Shown piece after piece: positions 53,963 to 63,746 of a stretch of 64,000 nt of DNA (its first letter is position 1; each line of letters begins with the position of its first letter). This DNA is from Pseudactinotalea terrae. GTDB taxonomy: Bacteria; Actinomycetota; Actinomycetes; Actinomycetales; Beutenbergiaceae. Made by a program: the position numbers and the translations under genes. The notes under the pieces were generated by a model, which searched no databases, was not told the origin of the DNA, and worked only from the letters and a program-made list of their open reading frames with translations. The stretch is from positions 558,001-622,000 of the forward strand of contig NZ_WNXZ01000003.1 of assembly GCF_009733845.1 (NCBI RefSeq). The letters are read 5' to 3'.

Positions 53963-53996
53963 CCGGTCCCGGTGGCTCGTGGGCCGCCGGGACCGG
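53963..53996 (+). terminator. terminator after ssb
   Basis: A perfect 10-bp stem (CCGGTCCCGG / CCGGGACCGG) with a 14-base loop starts 18 bases after the ssb stop. Confidence 0.75.
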
Positions 53997-54053
53997 TGCG
54001 GCGCCGTAGGGTAGGAGGCTGGTATCCCCGCCCACGAGAAACTTGGGAGAGCT

Positions 54054-55732
<1,679 letters not shown>

Positions 55733-55736
<4 letters not shown>

Positions 55737-56314
55737 CGAGAACGAAGCCACGCTCGACTGCACGCGCTTCTGCGGTCCTCGTCGAGGGACGCAGCGACGA
55801 GCGTGCGGTGCTGGCCGCCGCTGCCTTGCTCGGCCACGACCTGGCCGCCGCCGGTGTGGGAGTGATCCCGATCGGCGGCGCCATGGCGATCCGGCGTGCC
55901 GTGGCCGAGCACGGCCTCGGCGGCGCGGGGCTCCGGCTGGCCGGCCTCATCGACATCGGCGAGGTGAGGCATGTCTGCCGCGCGCTGTTCGGCGGTGCCG
56001 ATGTCGAGCCCTACCCCGGTGCGTTGGCTAGCGCCGGCTTCTTCGTGTGCGACCGAGACCTCGAGGACGAGCTGATCAGGGCACTCGGGATCGAGGGAGT
56101 CGAGGCGGTGCTGACCGAGCATGGAGATCTCGACCGGTTCCGCAAGTTCCAGCATCAGCCGGCACACCGGCACGAGCCCGTCACCGATCAGCTCCATCGA
56201 TTCCTGGGCACGACGGCGGGGCGCAAGATCTCCTACGGCACGCACCTCGTCGAGGCTCTTGCCCCGGAGACGCTGCCCGCCCCGCTTCGCTCCGTGCTCG
56301 AGCACGTGCTCTGA
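55733..56314 (+). CDS. TOPRIM nucleotidyl-transferase/hydrolase domain protein
   Basis: The protein of about 193 residues has the TOPRIM pattern: 'AVLVEGRSDERAVLAAAALL' (catalytic Glu), 'VGVIPIGGAMAIRRAVAEHG', 'RLAGLIDIGEVRHVCRALFG' and 'GFFVCDRDLEDELIRALGIE' (DxD region). The end 'RKISYGTHLVEALAPETLPA' is conserved in actinomycetes. No ATG or GTG precedes the first motif in frame. The best start is a CTG at 55733, which overlaps the ettA stop (CTGA), so initiation would be by coupling to ettA. The function is unknown, possibly nucleic-acid processing. Confidence 0.78.
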
Positions 56315-56365
56315 CGCTCCGACACCGCCCCCGGCCGGAAGGCACCCGCTGACAGGATGTGACCC

Positions 56366-56632
56366 ATGCCCGACGCCGAGCCCGAGTTCGAGATCGAGTT
56401 CCGCTGGAAGGAGCAGGTCTACTACTGGGAGGGGAGCCGAGGGCTGTATCTCGACGGCGGCTGGGGAGTCAGCCCGGTCCTGACCTACGTGCCCCCCGCC
56501 GAGAGCTGGGACCAGGTCGCGCCCGACTGGGCCAAGGGTCGTCGCGATGAGATCGTGCGCAGGCTGACCGAGCACCCGAACCACCGGGTCGTCGAGGGCG
56601 CGTACATGGAGAACCTCGGTGTGACGCGCTGA
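56366..56632 (+). CDS. conserved small hypothetical protein
   Basis: This 88-residue protein has 'FEIEFRWKEQVYYWEGSRGL', 'YLDGGWGVSPVLTYVPPAES' and 'EEIVRRLTEHPNHRVVEGAY'-like segments (actual start of the last: DEIVRRL). The aromatic-rich beta pattern followed by a helix is like proteins seen next to reductase and nucleotide genes in actinomycetes, but no family name is known to me. The ATG stands 51 bases after the TOPRIM stop. It may be transcribed with that gene. Confidence 0.7.
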   Translation: MPDAEPEFEIEFRWKEQVYYWEGSRGLYLDGGWGVSPVLTYVPPAESWDQVAPDWAKGRRDEIVRRLTEHPNHRVVEGAYMENLGVTR

Positions 56633-56660
56633 TGACTCGGCTGCTGCCGGCCGCCGTGCC

Positions 56661-57545
56661 CTACTCCGCGTCGAGGCGGGCGATCTCCTCGGCGCTGAGC
56701 TCGAGGTCAGCGGCTGCTGCGGAGTCGGTGATCGACGTCGGACGCTTGGCACCGGGGATCGGGATCACCACGGGCGCCTGCGCCAGCTCCCACGCCAGCG
56801 CGACCTGCTGCGGGCTGACACCGCGCTCGGTCGCCACCTCGGCGAACGCGGGATGCTTGTCCGCGAGGTCCTTGGCGCTCCCGAGCCCACCGAGGGGGCT
56901 CCAGGGCAGGAACGCGAGGCCGAGCTCGGCGCAGACCTCGATCTCCGGCTGGCTGCTGCGGAACGCGGGAGAGAACTGGTTCTGCACGCTGACGAGCTGA
57001 TCTCCCAGCACGGCGTGCGCGGCGCGGATCTGCTCGGGGTTCACGTTCGACAGACCGATCGCGCGGACCTTGCCGGAGTCCGCGATCTCGCGGAGGATCC
57101 CGATGGTCTCGTTGTAGTCGCGGGTGTCGTCCGGGCGGTGGTGCTGCCACAGCCAGATCGTCTCGACGCCCAGGCGCTGGAGGCTGGCGTCGACAGCCTC
57201 GCGCAGGTGCTCGGGCGAGCTGTCGCGCGACCAGCCGCCGCCGTCGGTGCGGACGCAGCCGCCCTTGGTGGCGAGCTTGACCTGGTCCCGTACGCCGAGC
57301 TCGTCGAGCAACGAGGCGATCAGCTTCTCGTTCTCGCCCTGGCAGGCGGCACCGAGGAGCTCACCGGGGCCGTAGGCGTCTGCGGTGTCGAACAGCGTGA
57401 CGCCGGCGTCGAGGGCTGCCCTGACCGTCTGCGCGAGCTGCTCGCGCGGCTGCGGGCCGGTCTGATCGAAGGTCATCAGGCCGAGCCCGATCGCTCCGAC
57501 CTCGTCGATACCGACTGCTGCGTTTCCGATCGTTCGTGTGCGCAT
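56661..57545 (-). CDS. aldo/keto reductase
   Basis: The 294-residue NADPH-dependent reductase is of the (beta/alpha)8 type. 'AIGLGLMTFDQT' and 'GVTLFDTADAYGPGELLGAA' carry the catalytic Asp and Tyr, 'LATKGGCVRTDG' the Lys and 'WLWQHHRPDDTRDYNETIGI' the His. 'AIGLSNVNPEQIRAAH' and 'VVIPIPGAKRPTSI' bind the cofactor. The catalytic tetrad is complete. It is convergent with the small gene before it. Confidence 0.94.
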   Translation of the reverse strand: MRTRTIGNAAVGIDEVGAIGLGLMTFDQTGPQPREQLAQTVRAALDAGVTLFDTADAYGPGELLGAACQGENEKLIASLLDELGVRDQVKLATKGGCVRTDGGGWSRDSSPEHLREAVDASLQRLGVETIWLWQHHRPDDTRDYNETIGILREIADSGKVRAIGLSNVNPEQIRAAHAVLGDQLVSVQNQFSPAFRSSQPEIEVCAELGLAFLPWSPLGGLGSAKDLADKHPAFAEVATERGVSPQQVALAWELAQAPVVIPIPGAKRPTSITDSAAAADLELSAEEIARLDAE

Positions 57546-57604
57546 ACATCCGACCTTATGGGTTCGCGTCCACTCCCGAGCCCGCTCGGCGACCTCGCTC
57601 ACCC

Positions 57605-57678
57605 CACGAGATCGCACCACGTGCACGAGATCGCACCGTTCCTGGTGCGATCTCGTGCAAGAAGTGCGGTCTCGTGCC
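57605..57678. repeat. cluster of palindromic 14-15 bp repeats
   Basis: GCACGAGATCGCACC (57623-57637) and GGTGCGATCTCGTGC (57644-57658) form a perfect 15-bp inverted repeat with a GTTCCT loop. A further CACGAGATCGCACC copy lies at 57605-57618 and a diverged GTGCGGTCTCGTGCC at 57664-57678. The cluster sits between divergent genes for the aldo/keto reductase and the thioesterase, so it could also be an operator. Confidence 0.8.
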
Positions 57679-57749
57679 TGGCGGACACCGATGGGCGCGA
57701 TAGCGTCAACCACCAGGGGCAGGCCGGTGCACGACACGCAAGGAGCGAT

Positions 57750-58211
57750 ATGGGCAGGGTGAGGATTCCGATCCAGGTCCGCTGGTCGGACATCGACGGG
57801 TACGGGCACGTCAACAACGCCGCGATGCTCACGCTCCTGGAGGAGGCACGCATCGCGACCTTCTGGAACGCTGACCTGCCCGACGGCGCTGCGAGCCCCA
57901 CCCAGACCCTCTCGGGCGGCCCCACAGCCGACAGCTTCACGCTGGTGGCGCGGCAGGAGATCGAGTACCTCGCGCCGCTGCCGTTCAGCCAGCGCCCGAT
58001 CGGCGTGGACCTCTGGGTCGCGCGCGTCGGGGGCGCGAGCCTCGAGGTCAACTACGAGGTCCGCAGCTCCGACGACGTGCTCTGCGCGATCGCCGCGACC
58101 TCGATCGTCATGGTCGACGCCGCCAGCGGTCGTCCCCGCAAGCTGCGCCCCGAGGAGCGGCAGGCTCTCGACCCGCTGCTCGAGGCCCCGCTCGAGTTCC
58201 GCAGGCGATGA
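57750..58211 (+). CDS. acyl-CoA thioesterase (hot-dog fold, 4HBT type)
   Basis: The 153-residue protein has the 4-hydroxybenzoyl-CoA thioesterase-type start 'IPIQVRWSDIDGYGHVNNAA' (catalytic Asp and the GHVNN motif). It continues with 'LTLLEEARIATFWNADLPDG', 'LVARQEIEYLAPLPFSQRPI' and 'VDLWVARVGGASLEVNYEVR'. The ATG follows AAGGAG. Its stop overlaps the start of the NAD-binding protein gene (ATGA), so the two are coupled. The acyl substrate is unknown. Confidence 0.93.
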   Translation: MGRVRIPIQVRWSDIDGYGHVNNAAMLTLLEEARIATFWNADLPDGAASPTQTLSGGPTADSFTLVARQEIEYLAPLPFSQRPIGVDLWVARVGGASLEVNYEVRSSDDVLCAIAATSIVMVDAASGRPRKLRPEERQALDPLLEAPLEFRRR

Positions 58212-58951
58212 CCGTCCTCGTCACCGGCGGCACCGGCACGCTGGGTCGACCGACCGTGGCAGCCTTGAGGGCCCAGCGCCACGAGGTCGCGGTGCTGAGC
58301 CGTAAGCCGGGAGCTGGCCACCGGGTCGCGAACCTCAGCTCTGCCGACGGCGTCGACGAGGCGCTCGACGGCGTGCGGACCGTGGTGCACTGCGCCACCA
58401 CCCGCTTCCGTGACATCGGGCAGACCGAGGTGCTCATCGACGCCGCCGAGCGGGCGGGCGTCGAGCACCTGGTGTTCGTCTCGATCGTCGGCGTCGATGA
58501 CGTCCCGTACTTCTACTACCGCGACAAGGTCGCCAGCGAGCAGGAGCTGATCGCCTCGGACCTGCCGCTGACGATCCTGCGCGCCACGCAGTTCCACGAC
58601 TTCGTCGCGGGCTTCCTCGCACCGCAGCGCCGGCTGCCGCTGCTGCTGGTCCCCGAGCTGCCGGTGCAGCCGATCGCGGTCGAGGACGTCGCCGACCGGC
58701 TGGCGGAGATCGTCGCCGGTCCGCCGCTCGGTCGCGCGGAGGACATCGGCGGTCCTCAGGTCCTCACCGTGCTCGAGGCGGCCCGGGTGTGGCAGCGCGC
58801 CCACGGTACCCAGCGCCGCATGCTGCCGGTGCCGATCCCCGGTGGCATGGGTGCCGCGTTCCGCGCCGGCCGCCACACCACCGGGCTGCCCGGCTACGGC
58901 CGCCGCACCTTCGCGGAGTACGCCGCCGATCACGCGGCCGCGGCACACTAG
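58208..58951 (+). CDS. NAD(P)H-binding atypical SDR protein
   Basis: The 247-residue protein is an NmrA/atypical short-chain dehydrogenase-like protein with 'TVLVTGGTGTLGRPTVAALR' (GxxGxxG nucleotide site), 'VVHCATTRFRDIGQTEVLID', 'HLVFVSIVGVDDVPYFYYRD' with Tyr and Lys, and 'LTILRATQFHDFVAGFLAPQ'. It may be a redox sensor or a reductase of unknown substrate. It is coupled to the thioesterase and followed four bases later by the NagZ-MurQ gene. Confidence 0.9.
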   Translation: MTVLVTGGTGTLGRPTVAALRAQRHEVAVLSRKPGAGHRVANLSSADGVDEALDGVRTVVHCATTRFRDIGQTEVLIDAAERAGVEHLVFVSIVGVDDVPYFYYRDKVASEQELIASDLPLTILRATQFHDFVAGFLAPQRRLPLLLVPELPVQPIAVEDVADRLAEIVAGPPLGRAEDIGGPQVLTVLEAARVWQRAHGTQRRMLPVPIPGGMGAAFRAGRHTTGLPGYGRRTFAEYAADHAAAAH

Positions 58952-58955
58952 CCCG

Positions 58956-61307
58956 GTGACCACCGATGTGACCGACCTTGAGCTCCGCCGCGCCGTCCAC
59001 GGCGTCCTCCTCGCCGCCTTCGACGGGACCGATGTGCCCGACTGGGTCCGCGAGGCCGAAGGGCTCGGCGGTGTCTGCCTGTTCGCGCAGAACACGCCCG
59101 ACCCGGCCACCGCGGCACGCCTCGTGACCGAGCTTCGCGCCGCGCACCCGCACCTGGTCGTCACCATCGACGAGGAGGGTGGCGACGTCACCCGCCTCGA
59201 GGCGGCAGGCGGCTCCAGCCTTCCCGGCGCCTCGGCGCTCGGTGTGCTCGACGACGACGCCACCACCCGGTCGCTCGGCCGCGCCCTGGGTGGTCTGCTG
59301 GCCGCGTGTGACATCGACGTCGCGCTCTCGCCGGTCCTGGACGTCGCCTCCAACGCCGAGAACGTCATGCTCGCCGCCCGCGCGATCGCTGCTGACCCGC
59401 AGGTCGTGGCCCGCCAGGGTGTCGCCCTCGTCGAGGGGCTGCAGCAGGCCGGGGTGGCCGCCTGCGCGAAGCACGCCCCCGGGCACGGCGACACGGCGGT
59501 CGACTCCCACCTCGGGGTGCCGACGCTCGATGTCGACCGCGCGACGCTCGAGGACCGCGAGCTCGTGCCGTTCCGCGCCGCGATCGCCGCCGGGGTCGAC
59601 GCGATCATGCTCGCCCACCTGATCGTGCCAGCGCTCACCGAGGGCCTCACCTCGCTGGATGCCGCCGTGCCCACGCTGCTGCGCGAGGCCGGCTTCGAGG
59701 GCGCGCTGATCACCGACGCCCTCGACATGGGAGCCGTGCTCGAGCGCACCGGCGATGACATCGGCGAGGCCGCGGTGCTCGCCTTGCTGGCCGGCGCCGA
59801 CCTGCTCTGCCTCGGCTCGCCGGTGCACATCGACGAGGCCACCTTCCGCCACGTCGTCGCCGGCGTCGAGGCCGCCGTGCGCTCCGGGCGGCTCCCGCTC
59901 GACCGGCTCGGTGAGGCCGGCAGGCGAGCCGCTGCGCTGCGCCGCCCCCGAACCGAGGCTCCCAGCATCGACGCGGCGCTCGCGGACCTCGTGCGCATCG
60001 GGCAGGATGCCACCCGCCGTGCCACCGGCCGGCGTGGCGACCTCACGCTCACACCGGGCGACGGCCTGCTCGACCTCCGCTTCCGTGCGGCCTATGCCGC
60101 CAGCAGCACGCACGGCATCGCCCCGGCGCTGCTGATCGAACGGCTGGGGCTGGTCGAGGGGGAGCCCGAGGGGCGTCGCGTCGCGGTCCTCACCAAGGAT
60201 GCGACGCCGGAGGTGGCAGCGCTGCTGAGCAGGCGACCGGACGCCGTCGTGATCCACGTCGGTTACCCGGGAGCCGCTCCCGATGCGCCGAACCTCGTGA
60301 CCGTCAACAGCGGTGGGCGTGCGAGCCTCCTCGAGGCCGTGCGGCTGTGCTCTCCCGACGGCGAGGGGCAGGGCTGGCAGGAGCTGATCGGGCTGCGTGC
60401 GCCGACCGAGGAGCGCAACCCGCGCACGACGGAGCTGGACACACTGGGCTCGGCCGAGCTCATGGCCGTCGTGCTCGCTGAGGACGCGACCGTCGCCGGG
60501 TCGGTCGCTGCAGCCGCCGAGCCGCTCGCCCGGCTCGTGGACGCGGGCGTGCACGCGCTCGCCCACGGCGGGCGCGTCCACTACGTCGGAGCGGGCACCT
60601 CCGGGCGGCTCGGTGCGCTCGATGCGGCCGAGCTGCTCCCCACCTACGGCGTGGGCGAGGAGGGTTTCGCCGCTCACCTCGCCGGTGGCCCCGGTGCGAT
60701 GCTGCGCGCCGTCGAGGGCGCCGAGGACGACGACGAGGCCGGGGCCGCCGCCGTCTCCGGCGTGGGTCCGCACGACCTGGTCATCGGCGTGGCCGCGAGC
60801 GGTCGCACGCCGTACGTCCGGGGTGCGCTCGCGGCGGCGCGCGCGGCCGGTGCCGCCACCGGGCTGATCTCGACCAACCCGCACGCCACGCTCGCGGAGG
60901 TGGTCGATGTCGCGGTGCTCATCGACTCCGGCCCCGAGGTCGTCACCGGGTCCACCCGCATGAAGGCCGGGACCGCCACGAAGATGGCGATCAACGCGTT
61001 CTCGACCGCGGTCATGGTGCGGCTCGGCAAGACCTACGGCAACCTGATGATCGACGTCGCCCCCACCAACGACAAGCTCCGTGCCCGGTGCGTGCGCATG
61101 CTGATGCAGGGCACCGGCGCCACCGCCGAGGATGCCGCCGCCGCGCTCGCCGAGGCGGGCGACATCCGCACCGCGCTGGTCATGCTCGGCGCCGACGCAC
61201 CCCTCGAGGCGGCACGTGCGGCGCTCGCCGCCAACCCGCCCGATCCCGCCCGCGCGGGCGACCCGGGCGGGGTGCGGTCCGCGATCGCGCGAGCCGCGGG
61301 ACGTTGA
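58956..61307 (+). CDS. fused beta-N-acetylglucosaminidase (NagZ) and MurNAc-6-P etherase (MurQ)
   Basis: The 783-residue protein joins two recycling enzymes. Residues 1 to about 470 form a GH3 NagZ-like domain: 'VVTIDEEGGDVTRLE', the general acid His-Asp pair in 'KHAPGHGDTAVDSHLGVP' (Asp 183, His 185) and the nucleophile Asp 254 in 'ALITDALDMGAVL'. Residues 478-783 form MurQ: 'EERNPRTTELDTLGSAELMA', 'YVGAGTSGRLGALDAAELLP' (SIS site with Glu), 'VASGRTPYVRGALAAA'-like and 'NPHATLAEVVDVAVLIDSGP'. One chain would cut GlcNAc-MurNAc and then open MurNAc-6-P to GlcNAc-6-P. No kinase or transporter lies beside it. The 3' end touches a 47-bp direct repeat. Confidence 0.95.
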   Translation: MTTDVTDLELRRAVHGVLLAAFDGTDVPDWVREAEGLGGVCLFAQNTPDPATAARLVTELRAAHPHLVVTIDEEGGDVTRLEAAGGSSLPGASALGVLDDDATTRSLGRALGGLLAACDIDVALSPVLDVASNAENVMLAARAIAADPQVVARQGVALVEGLQQAGVAACAKHAPGHGDTAVDSHLGVPTLDVDRATLEDRELVPFRAAIAAGVDAIMLAHLIVPALTEGLTSLDAAVPTLLREAGFEGALITDALDMGAVLERTGDDIGEAAVLALLAGADLLCLGSPVHIDEATFRHVVAGVEAAVRSGRLPLDRLGEAGRRAAALRRPRTEAPSIDAALADLVRIGQDATRRATGRRGDLTLTPGDGLLDLRFRAAYAASSTHGIAPALLIERLGLVEGEPEGRRVAVLTKDATPEVAALLSRRPDAVVIHVGYPGAAPDAPNLVTVNSGGRASLLEAVRLCSPDGEGQGWQELIGLRAPTEERNPRTTELDTLGSAELMAVVLAEDATVAGSVAAAAEPLARLVDAGVHALAHGGRVHYVGAGTSGRLGALDAAELLPTYGVGEEGFAAHLAGGPGAMLRAVEGAEDDDEAGAAAVSGVGPHDLVIGVAASGRTPYVRGALAAARAAGAATGLISTNPHATLAEVVDVAVLIDSGPEVVTGSTRMKAGTATKMAINAFSTAVMVRLGKTYGNLMIDVAPTNDKLRARCVRMLMQGTGATAEDAAAALAEAGDIRTALVMLGADAPLEAARAALAANPPDPARAGDPGGVRSAIARAAGR

Positions 61308-61352
61308 CCGGCTAGAGGTACATCCCGGGAGCGCGCTCCTCGGCCTTCACCG
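61306..61352. repeat. left copy of 47-bp direct repeat flanking the sulfur cassette
   Basis: This copy differs from 63700-63746 at one base (C at 61312). It begins inside the NagZ-MurQ stop codon (TGA) and corresponds to the last codons and stop of the AAA ATPase gene at the right end of the window, with that stop changed from TAA to TAG on the minus strand. It looks like a leftover 3' end. Confidence 0.95.
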
Positions 61353-61520
61353 CGGCGCCAGCAGCACATGGGGACGGTTCGGTATGACGAACCCAGCGGC
61401 GGCGTACGGCGTGGGAGGGCTCCACCCACCGATGGTCCGTTTCCCGTCGGGACCTTCGGCCCTGGCCTTCGAACACTCCCGGCGTAGCGTCGAGGTGACG
61501 GAACGGATCAGGAGATCCCC

Positions 61521-62807
61521 ATGAAGAACCTCGTCATTCTCGGCGCCGGAACGGCCGGGACGATGATCGCCAACAAGCTGCGGCACCGGCTCGACCGTGG
61601 CGGCTGGTCGATCACGATCGTGGACCGCGACGACGAGCACCACTACCAGCCGGGCTACCTGTTCGTCCCGTTCGGGAGGTACTCCCACGAGCAGGTCGTC
61701 CGGTCTCGGCACACCTTCCTCCCCGACGGGGTGGACTTCATGACGGCAACCGTCGACCGGGTCGATGCCGAGGCCAACGTCGTCCTCCTCGAGGACGGCC
61801 GACGCCTCGGCTACGACCAGCTCGTGATCGCGACCGGCACGACGCCGCGCCCCGGCCAGACGCCGGGGGTCCTCGACGGTGAGTGGCGCCGCAGCATCTT
61901 TGACTTCTACACCCTCGAAGGGGCCGAGGCCCTCGCCCGGGCGCTGCAGGAGCTGGACAGCGGTCGGCTCGTCGTGCACATCACCGAGATGCCGATCAAG
62001 TGCCCGGTGGCGCCGCTGGAGTTCACGTTCCTCGCGGACGACTGGCTGCGCAAGCGCGGGATCCGCGACCGGGTGGAGCTGGTCTATGTGACCCCGTTGG
62101 ACGGCGCTTTCACCAAGCCGGTGGCCTCGGCCCGCCTCGGAGGCATGCTCGACGAACGCAAGGTGCTGGTCGAGACCGACTTCATGATCGAGCGGGTCGA
62201 CCCCGAGCGAAAGATGCTCGTCTCCTACGACGAGCGCGAGATCCCGTTCGACCTGCTGGTCACGATCCCGCTGAACATGGGCGCGGACTTCGTCGCCCGA
62301 TCAGGGCTCGGCGACGAGCTCAACTACGTCCCGGTCGACCAGCGCACCCTGCTGTCGAAGAAGTACGACAACGTCTTCGCCGTCGGCGACGCCAGCGACA
62401 TCCCAGCCTCCAAGGCCGGCTCGGTGGCCCACTTCTCGGTCGAGATCTTCGTCGACAACTTCCTCGAGCACATCGCCGGGCTGCCGATGTCCGGCGCCTT
62501 CGACGGGCACGCCAACTGCTTCGTGGAGTCCGGCGACGGCAAGGCGCTGCTGATCGACTTCAACTACGACACCGAGCCGCTACCGGGCAAGTACCCCCTG
62601 CCGCTCGTGGGACCGATGGACCTGCTCAGGGAGACGCGCACCAACCACCTCGGCAAGCTCGCGTTCCGCTGGATCTACTGGAACGTCCTGCTCCCGGGCC
62701 GCCCCGTGCCCTTGCCGGCCTTGATGTCGATGACCGGCAAGCAGATGCCTCCAACGGAGATCACCCATACCCACCAGACCACCCGCACCGATCAGAGGGA
62801 GATGTAG
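61521..62807 (+). CDS. sqr: sulfide:quinone oxidoreductase-like flavoprotein
   Basis: The 428-residue protein has the FAD site 'NLVILGAGTAGTMIANKLRH' and 'IVDRDDEHHYQPGYLFVPFG' typical of SQR. Redox cysteines are Cys 161 in 'EMPIKCPVAPLEFTFLADDW' and Cys 333 in 'GHANCFVESGDG'. A second FAD contact is 'VFAVGDASDIPASKAGSV'. The C-terminal region 'LRETRTNHLGKLAFRWIYWN' is amphipathic and should dip into the membrane. It should oxidise sulfide to polysulfide and pass electrons to quinone. It leads a three-gene operon with an AGGAGA ribosome site. Confidence 0.92.
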   Translation: MKNLVILGAGTAGTMIANKLRHRLDRGGWSITIVDRDDEHHYQPGYLFVPFGRYSHEQVVRSRHTFLPDGVDFMTATVDRVDAEANVVLLEDGRRLGYDQLVIATGTTPRPGQTPGVLDGEWRRSIFDFYTLEGAEALARALQELDSGRLVVHITEMPIKCPVAPLEFTFLADDWLRKRGIRDRVELVYVTPLDGAFTKPVASARLGGMLDERKVLVETDFMIERVDPERKMLVSYDEREIPFDLLVTIPLNMGADFVARSGLGDELNYVPVDQRTLLSKKYDNVFAVGDASDIPASKAGSVAHFSVEIFVDNFLEHIAGLPMSGAFDGHANCFVESGDGKALLIDFNYDTEPLPGKYPLPLVGPMDLLRETRTNHLGKLAFRWIYWNVLLPGRPVPLPALMSMTGKQMPPTEITHTHQTTRTDQREM

Positions 62808-62810
62808 CAG

Positions 62811-63125
62811 ATGCCCGTCACGACCATCGCTGACCACGACATCCATGTCGACGCCGAAGGCTTCATGACCGAGTACGACGAGTGGAACCAGCAGCTGGGG
62901 GCCGCGCTCGCCGCCCAGATCGGGATCGAGATGACCCCCGAGCACTGGAAGGTGGTCGACTTCCTGCGCACCGACTACAAGGACCAGGGCGAGACGGCCA
63001 CGCTGCGGCGGGTTTCCACCGTGGGCGGGTTGCCCACCAAGCAGCTGTTCGTGCTGTTCCCCAAGAAGCCCGCCAAGAAGATGGCATACGTCGCCGGGCT
63101 GCCCAAGCCACGCGGCTGTGTGTGA
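62811..63125 (+). CDS. TusE/DsrC-like sulfur carrier protein
   Basis: The 104-residue protein has the TusE/DsrC fold: 'HDIHVDAEGFMTEYDEWNQQ', 'EMTPEHWKVVDFLRTDYKDQ' and 'TLRRVSTVGGLPTKQLFVLF', ending 'YVAGLPKPRGCV' with the conserved penultimate Cys 103. DsrC of sulfur-metabolising bacteria has a second Cys ten residues earlier. Here residue 93 is Tyr, so the protein can carry persulfide on one Cys but cannot form the DsrC trisulfide. It lies three bases after sqr and before a DsrE-like gene. Confidence 0.92.
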   Translation: MPVTTIADHDIHVDAEGFMTEYDEWNQQLGAALAAQIGIEMTPEHWKVVDFLRTDYKDQGETATLRRVSTVGGLPTKQLFVLFPKKPAKKMAYVAGLPKPRGCV

Positions 63126-63142
63126 GCCGGAGGAGACCTGAG

Positions 63143-63652
63143 ATGACCACCATCGAGAGCGCGCCGCTCGTCCCGTCGTTCGATGCGGAGGAGACCGACC
63201 GCAAGCTCGCGATCATCTGCTCCAAGGGCAACCTGGACATGGCCTACCCCGGCCTGATCCTGGCCAACGCGGCGCTCGGCGAGGGAGTGGAGACGCATCT
63301 GTTCTTCACCTTCTGGGGTTTCGACATGATCAACAAGAAGACGATGGGCGACCTGAAGTTCACGATGCTCGGCAACACCGCGACGCACATGCCGCAGGGC
63401 CTCGGCGGCCTGCCCGGTATGACCTCGATGGCGACCAGGCAGATGAAGAAGGCCATCGCCGATCTCGACGTCCCCGAGGTGCCGGAGTTCCTCCAGCAGA
63501 TCGCCGACTCCGGCGGCCACCTGTGGGCGTGCCGCATGTCCGCGGACATGCAGCACCTCGAGAAGGAGGACCTCTACGACGAGGTCGAGGACATCATCAG
63601 CGCCTCGGACTTCATCGAGAAGACCGAGGGCGCGCAGATGCTGTTCATCTGA
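63143..63652 (+). CDS. DsrE/DsrF-like (DsrE2-type) sulfur-transfer protein
   Basis: The 169-residue protein belongs to the DsrE/DsrF/DrsH-like family: 'DRKLAIICSKGNLDMAYPGL', 'EGVETHLFFTFWGFDMINKK' and 'SGGHLWACRMSADMQHLEKE'. Cysteines in 'IICSKG' and 'LWACRMSADM' are the likely persulfide carriers. The hydrophobic middle (residues 60-110) is of the DsrE2 type. It follows the TusE-like gene by 17 bases after a GGAGGAG ribosome site. With sqr and the TusE-like gene it forms a sulfide-to-carrier relay. Confidence 0.9.
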   Translation: MTTIESAPLVPSFDAEETDRKLAIICSKGNLDMAYPGLILANAALGEGVETHLFFTFWGFDMINKKTMGDLKFTMLGNTATHMPQGLGGLPGMTSMATRQMKKAIADLDVPEVPEFLQQIADSGGHLWACRMSADMQHLEKEDLYDEVEDIISASDFIEKTEGAQMLFI

Positions 63653-63699
63653 CCGGCATTCATCCGGGCAGGAGCCGCGCTTCCTGCACTCCCTCGGGT

Positions 63700-63746
63700 G
63701 ACCGGTTAGAGGTACATCCCGGGAGCGCGCTCCTCGGCCTTCACCG
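63700..63746. repeat. right copy of 47-bp direct repeat flanking the sulfur cassette
   Basis: This is the 3' end of the AAA ATPase gene, including its TAA stop (63706-63708, minus strand). It is repeated at 61306-61352 with 46 of 47 bases the same. The sulfur cassette lies exactly between the two copies. Confidence 0.95.

Noticed and set aside
58052-60884. Long minus-strand frames opposite the NAD-binding and NagZ-MurQ genes
   Set aside because: They are antisense shadows of well-supported genes and have no recognisable domain.
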